A stretch of DNA of 64,000 bases from Flavobacterium johnsoniae (lineage in GTDB: Bacteria; Bacteroidota; Bacteroidia; Flavobacteriales; Flavobacteriaceae): contig NZ_CP103794.1 in the NCBI RefSeq assembly GCF_030388325.1, forward strand, positions 4,340,001 through 4,404,000. Direction: 5' to 3'. The stretch's first letter is position 1. Each line of letters starts with the position of its first letter. The notes beneath the pieces were generated by a model. The model saw nothing but the letters and a program-made list of their open reading frames with translations. It searched no databases and was not told where the DNA came from. Both the position numbers and the translations under genes were made by a program. Below are positions 62,319 through 64,000 of this stretch, piece after piece.

Positions 62319-64000
62319 ATGTTAGAAAAAGACAATACTATTGAAGTTCTTGGCGCAAGAGTTCATAATCTTAAAAATATAGACATTTCTATTCCGCGTG
62401 AAAAACTGGTTGTTATTACCGGTTTATCAGGTTCGGGAAAATCTTCTTTGGCATTTGATACTATTTATGCTGAAGGTCAGCGTCGTTATGTTGAAACTTT
62501 TTCGGCATACGCTAGACAATTTCTAGGCGGTTTAGAACGTCCTGATGTAGATAAAATTGACGGATTATCGCCAGTTATTGCAATTGAACAAAAAACAACC
62601 AGTAAAAGTCCGCGTTCTACTGTTGGAACAATTACTGAAATATATGATTTCCTTAGACTTTTATACGCTCGTGGAGCAGATGCATACAGTTACAATACAG
62701 GCGAAAAAATGGTTTCGTATTCTGACGAACAGATTAAAGATTTGATTATTCAGGACTACAACGGAAAGCGCATTAATATTTTAGCACCAGTTATTAAAGC
62801 AAGAAAAGGACATTATGCTGAATTATTTCAGCAAATCACTAAACAAGGATTTCTAAAAGTTCGTGTTAACGGAGAAGTTCAGGATTTAGTTTCTGGAATG
62901 AAATTAGACCGTTACAAAACACACGACATTGAGATTGTTGTAGATAGAATGGTTATTGAAGACAATCCTGATACTCAAAAAAGATTATCAGAAAGCATTA
63001 ATACAGCGATGCATCACGGCGAAGATGTTTTGATGATTTTAGATCAAGATACGAATGAAGTACGTTATTTCAGTAGAAATTTAATGTGTCCGACAACAGG
63101 AATATCTTATCAAAATCCAGAGCCGAATTTATTTTCTTTCAATTCTCCAAAAGGCGCTTGCCCGCATTGTAATGGATTAGGAACTGTTCATGAAATCAAT
63201 GCGAAGAAGATTATTCCAAATCCGAAATTATCAATTAAAAGCGGTGGATTTGCTCCACTTGGAGAATATAAATCATCTTGGATTTTTAAACAATTAGAAA
63301 CAATTGGAGAAAAATTCGGATTTAAAATAACCGATCCAATCGAGAAAATTCCTGAAGAAGCCATGACGATGATTTTATATGGCGGAAAAGATAAATTTTC
63401 TATCAATTCTAAAGATCTTGGTGTAACCAGAGAATATAAAATTGATTTTGAGGGAATTTCTAATTTCATAAAAAATCAATATGACGAAAGCGCAACAACT
63501 AGCATAAAACGTTGGGCAAAAGATTTTATGGACGAAATTCCTTGCCCAGTTTGCGAAGGTTCTCGTCTTAAAAAAGAAGCTTTATTTTTTAGAGTGAATG
63601 GAAAAAATATCACCGAATTGTGTGATATGGATATTTCAGATTTAACAGCTTGGTTTCTTGATTTAAATAGTCATTTAACTGAAAAACAGCTTTTAATTGC
63701 TTCTGAAGTCGTGAAAGAAATCAAAGACCGTTTGAATTTCTTAATGAATGTTGGTTTGAATTATTTGGCTTTAAGCCGAAGTTCAAAATCGCTTTCTGGT
63801 GGAGAGGCGCAACGTATTCGTTTAGCAACACAAATTGGTTCTCAATTGGTTGGCGTTTTATATATTTTGGATGAGCCAAGTATTGGTTTGCATCAAAGAG
63901 ATAACGAAAAATTGATTCATTCTTTGGAACAATTACGCGATATTGGAAATTCTGTTATTGTGGTCGAACACGACAAAGACATGATCGAAACTGCCGATTA
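62319..64000 (+). CDS. uvrA: UvrA excinuclease ABC subunit A, 3' part beyond the window
   Basis: From ATG at 62319 ([20 protein letters not shown]) the frame stays open to the window end, giving about 560 residues of a protein usually near 940. The first ATPase Walker A is [20 protein letters not shown]. The UvrB-binding and insertion regions follow, with zinc-ligand pairs CPHC and CPVC. The first ABC signature is [18 protein letters not shown], followed by Walker [13 protein letters not shown] and the switch His in VVEHDKDM. UvrA recognises DNA damage in nucleotide excision repair. The second ATPase half is outside the window. Confidence 0.97.
   Translation, partial: MLEKDNTIEVLGARVHNLKNIDISIPREKLVVITGLSGSGKSSLAFDTIYAEGQRRYVETFSAYARQFLGGLERPDVDKIDGLSPVIAIEQKTTSKSPRSTVGTITEIYDFLRLLYARGADAYSYNTGEKMVSYSDEQIKDLIIQDYNGKRINILAPVIKARKGHYAELFQQITKQGFLKVRVNGEVQDLVSGMKLDRYKTHDIEIVVDRMVIEDNPDTQKRLSESINTAMHHGEDVLMILDQDTNEVRYFSRNLMCPTTGISYQNPEPNLFSFNSPKGACPHCNGLGTVHEINAKKIIPNPKLSIKSGGFAPLGEYKSSWIFKQLETIGEKFGFKITDPIEKIPEEAMTMILYGGKDKFSINSKDLGVTREYKIDFEGISNFIKNQYDESATTSIKRWAKDFMDEIPCPVCEGSRLKKEALFFRVNGKNITELCDMDISDLTAWFLDLNSHLTEKQLLIASEVVKEIKDRLNFLMNVGLNYLALSRSSKSLSGGEAQRIRLATQIGSQLVGVLYILDEPSIGLHQRDNEKLIHSLEQLRDIGNSVIVVEHDKDMIETAD

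Overview
The window looks like chromosomal DNA of a Flavobacterium-type Bacteroidota. The sequence is AT-rich. It carries three SusC/SusD pairs, lipoproteins with short lipoboxes, a type IX secretion (T9SS) C-terminal sorting domain, hybrid two-component regulators, and promoter elements of the TAnnTTTG (-7) type used by the Bacteroidota sigma factor. I found no tRNA, rRNA, CRISPR array, insertion sequence or phage gene. The right third holds ordinary housekeeping genes.

Region 1 (about 1-17.6 kb, minus strand) is a large polysaccharide utilisation locus (PUL). In transcription order it runs SusC, SusD, SusE-like lipoprotein, GH76, GH2, GH92, GH125, GH92, GH97 and a GH78 that runs off the left edge. 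GH76, GH125 and GH92 are the enzyme set for alpha-mannan with an alpha-1,6 backbone, as in fungal cell walls. Both GH92 proteins carry HGNQP where the usual catalytic-acid motif is HGNEP, a change linked to mannosyl-phosphate hydrolysis. GH78, GH97 and GH2 suggest extra rhamnosyl, galactosyl/glucosyl or beta-linked decorations. Three hairpins lie between genes of the operon.

Region 2 (17.6-21.3 kb) holds a LacI-family regulator, an atypical ROK kinase and an SGNH/GDSL esterase. A perfect palindrome centred on TAAAACGTTTTA occurs twice, before the mannan SusC and before the esterase. Each copy sits in the spacer of a predicted promoter, just upstream of a TAnnTTTG box. This makes one LacI regulon joining the SusCD operon and the esterase a good hypothesis.

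Region 3 (21.3-34.8 kb, minus strand) is a fructan (levan/inulin) PUL: a hybrid two-component regulator with a periplasmic sugar-binding sensor, an MFS sugar porter, two tandem GH32 enzymes, SusC, SusD and a PfkB fructokinase, closed by a strong terminator. The layout resembles the fructose-sensing BT1754 system of Bacteroides thetaiotaomicron. Imperfect direct repeats with a 20-bp period lie between regulator and operon.

Region 4 (35-49.6 kb) contains a Tat-exported PhoA-type alkaline phosphatase, an MscS channel, a fused phosphodiesterase-like/alkaline phosphatase protein, and a SusC/SusD pair with no adjacent glycoside hydrolase. Next to that pair is a 1232-residue regulator with full hybrid two-component architecture whose phosphorelay residues have all decayed: the kinase His is Ser, the ATP-binding boxes are absent, and the receiver Asp and Lys are lost. 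Its AraC-type DNA-binding domain looks intact. Four direct copies of a GTCCT-like motif precede the SusC gene. This apparent phosphorelay-free regulator with an orphan SusCD pair is the most unusual system in the window. Two palindromic repeat elements sit in the intergenic regions here.

Region 5 (49.8-64 kb) is mostly core genes: an orphan membrane histidine kinase, a SIMPL-domain protein, a rhomboid protease, a lauroyl-type acyltransferase, a secreted GH128-CBM6-T9SS glucanase, GlmM, an ACP phosphodiesterase, gamma-glutamyltransferase, a ClC channel with CBS domains, a TPR protein and the first part of UvrA, cut by the right edge.
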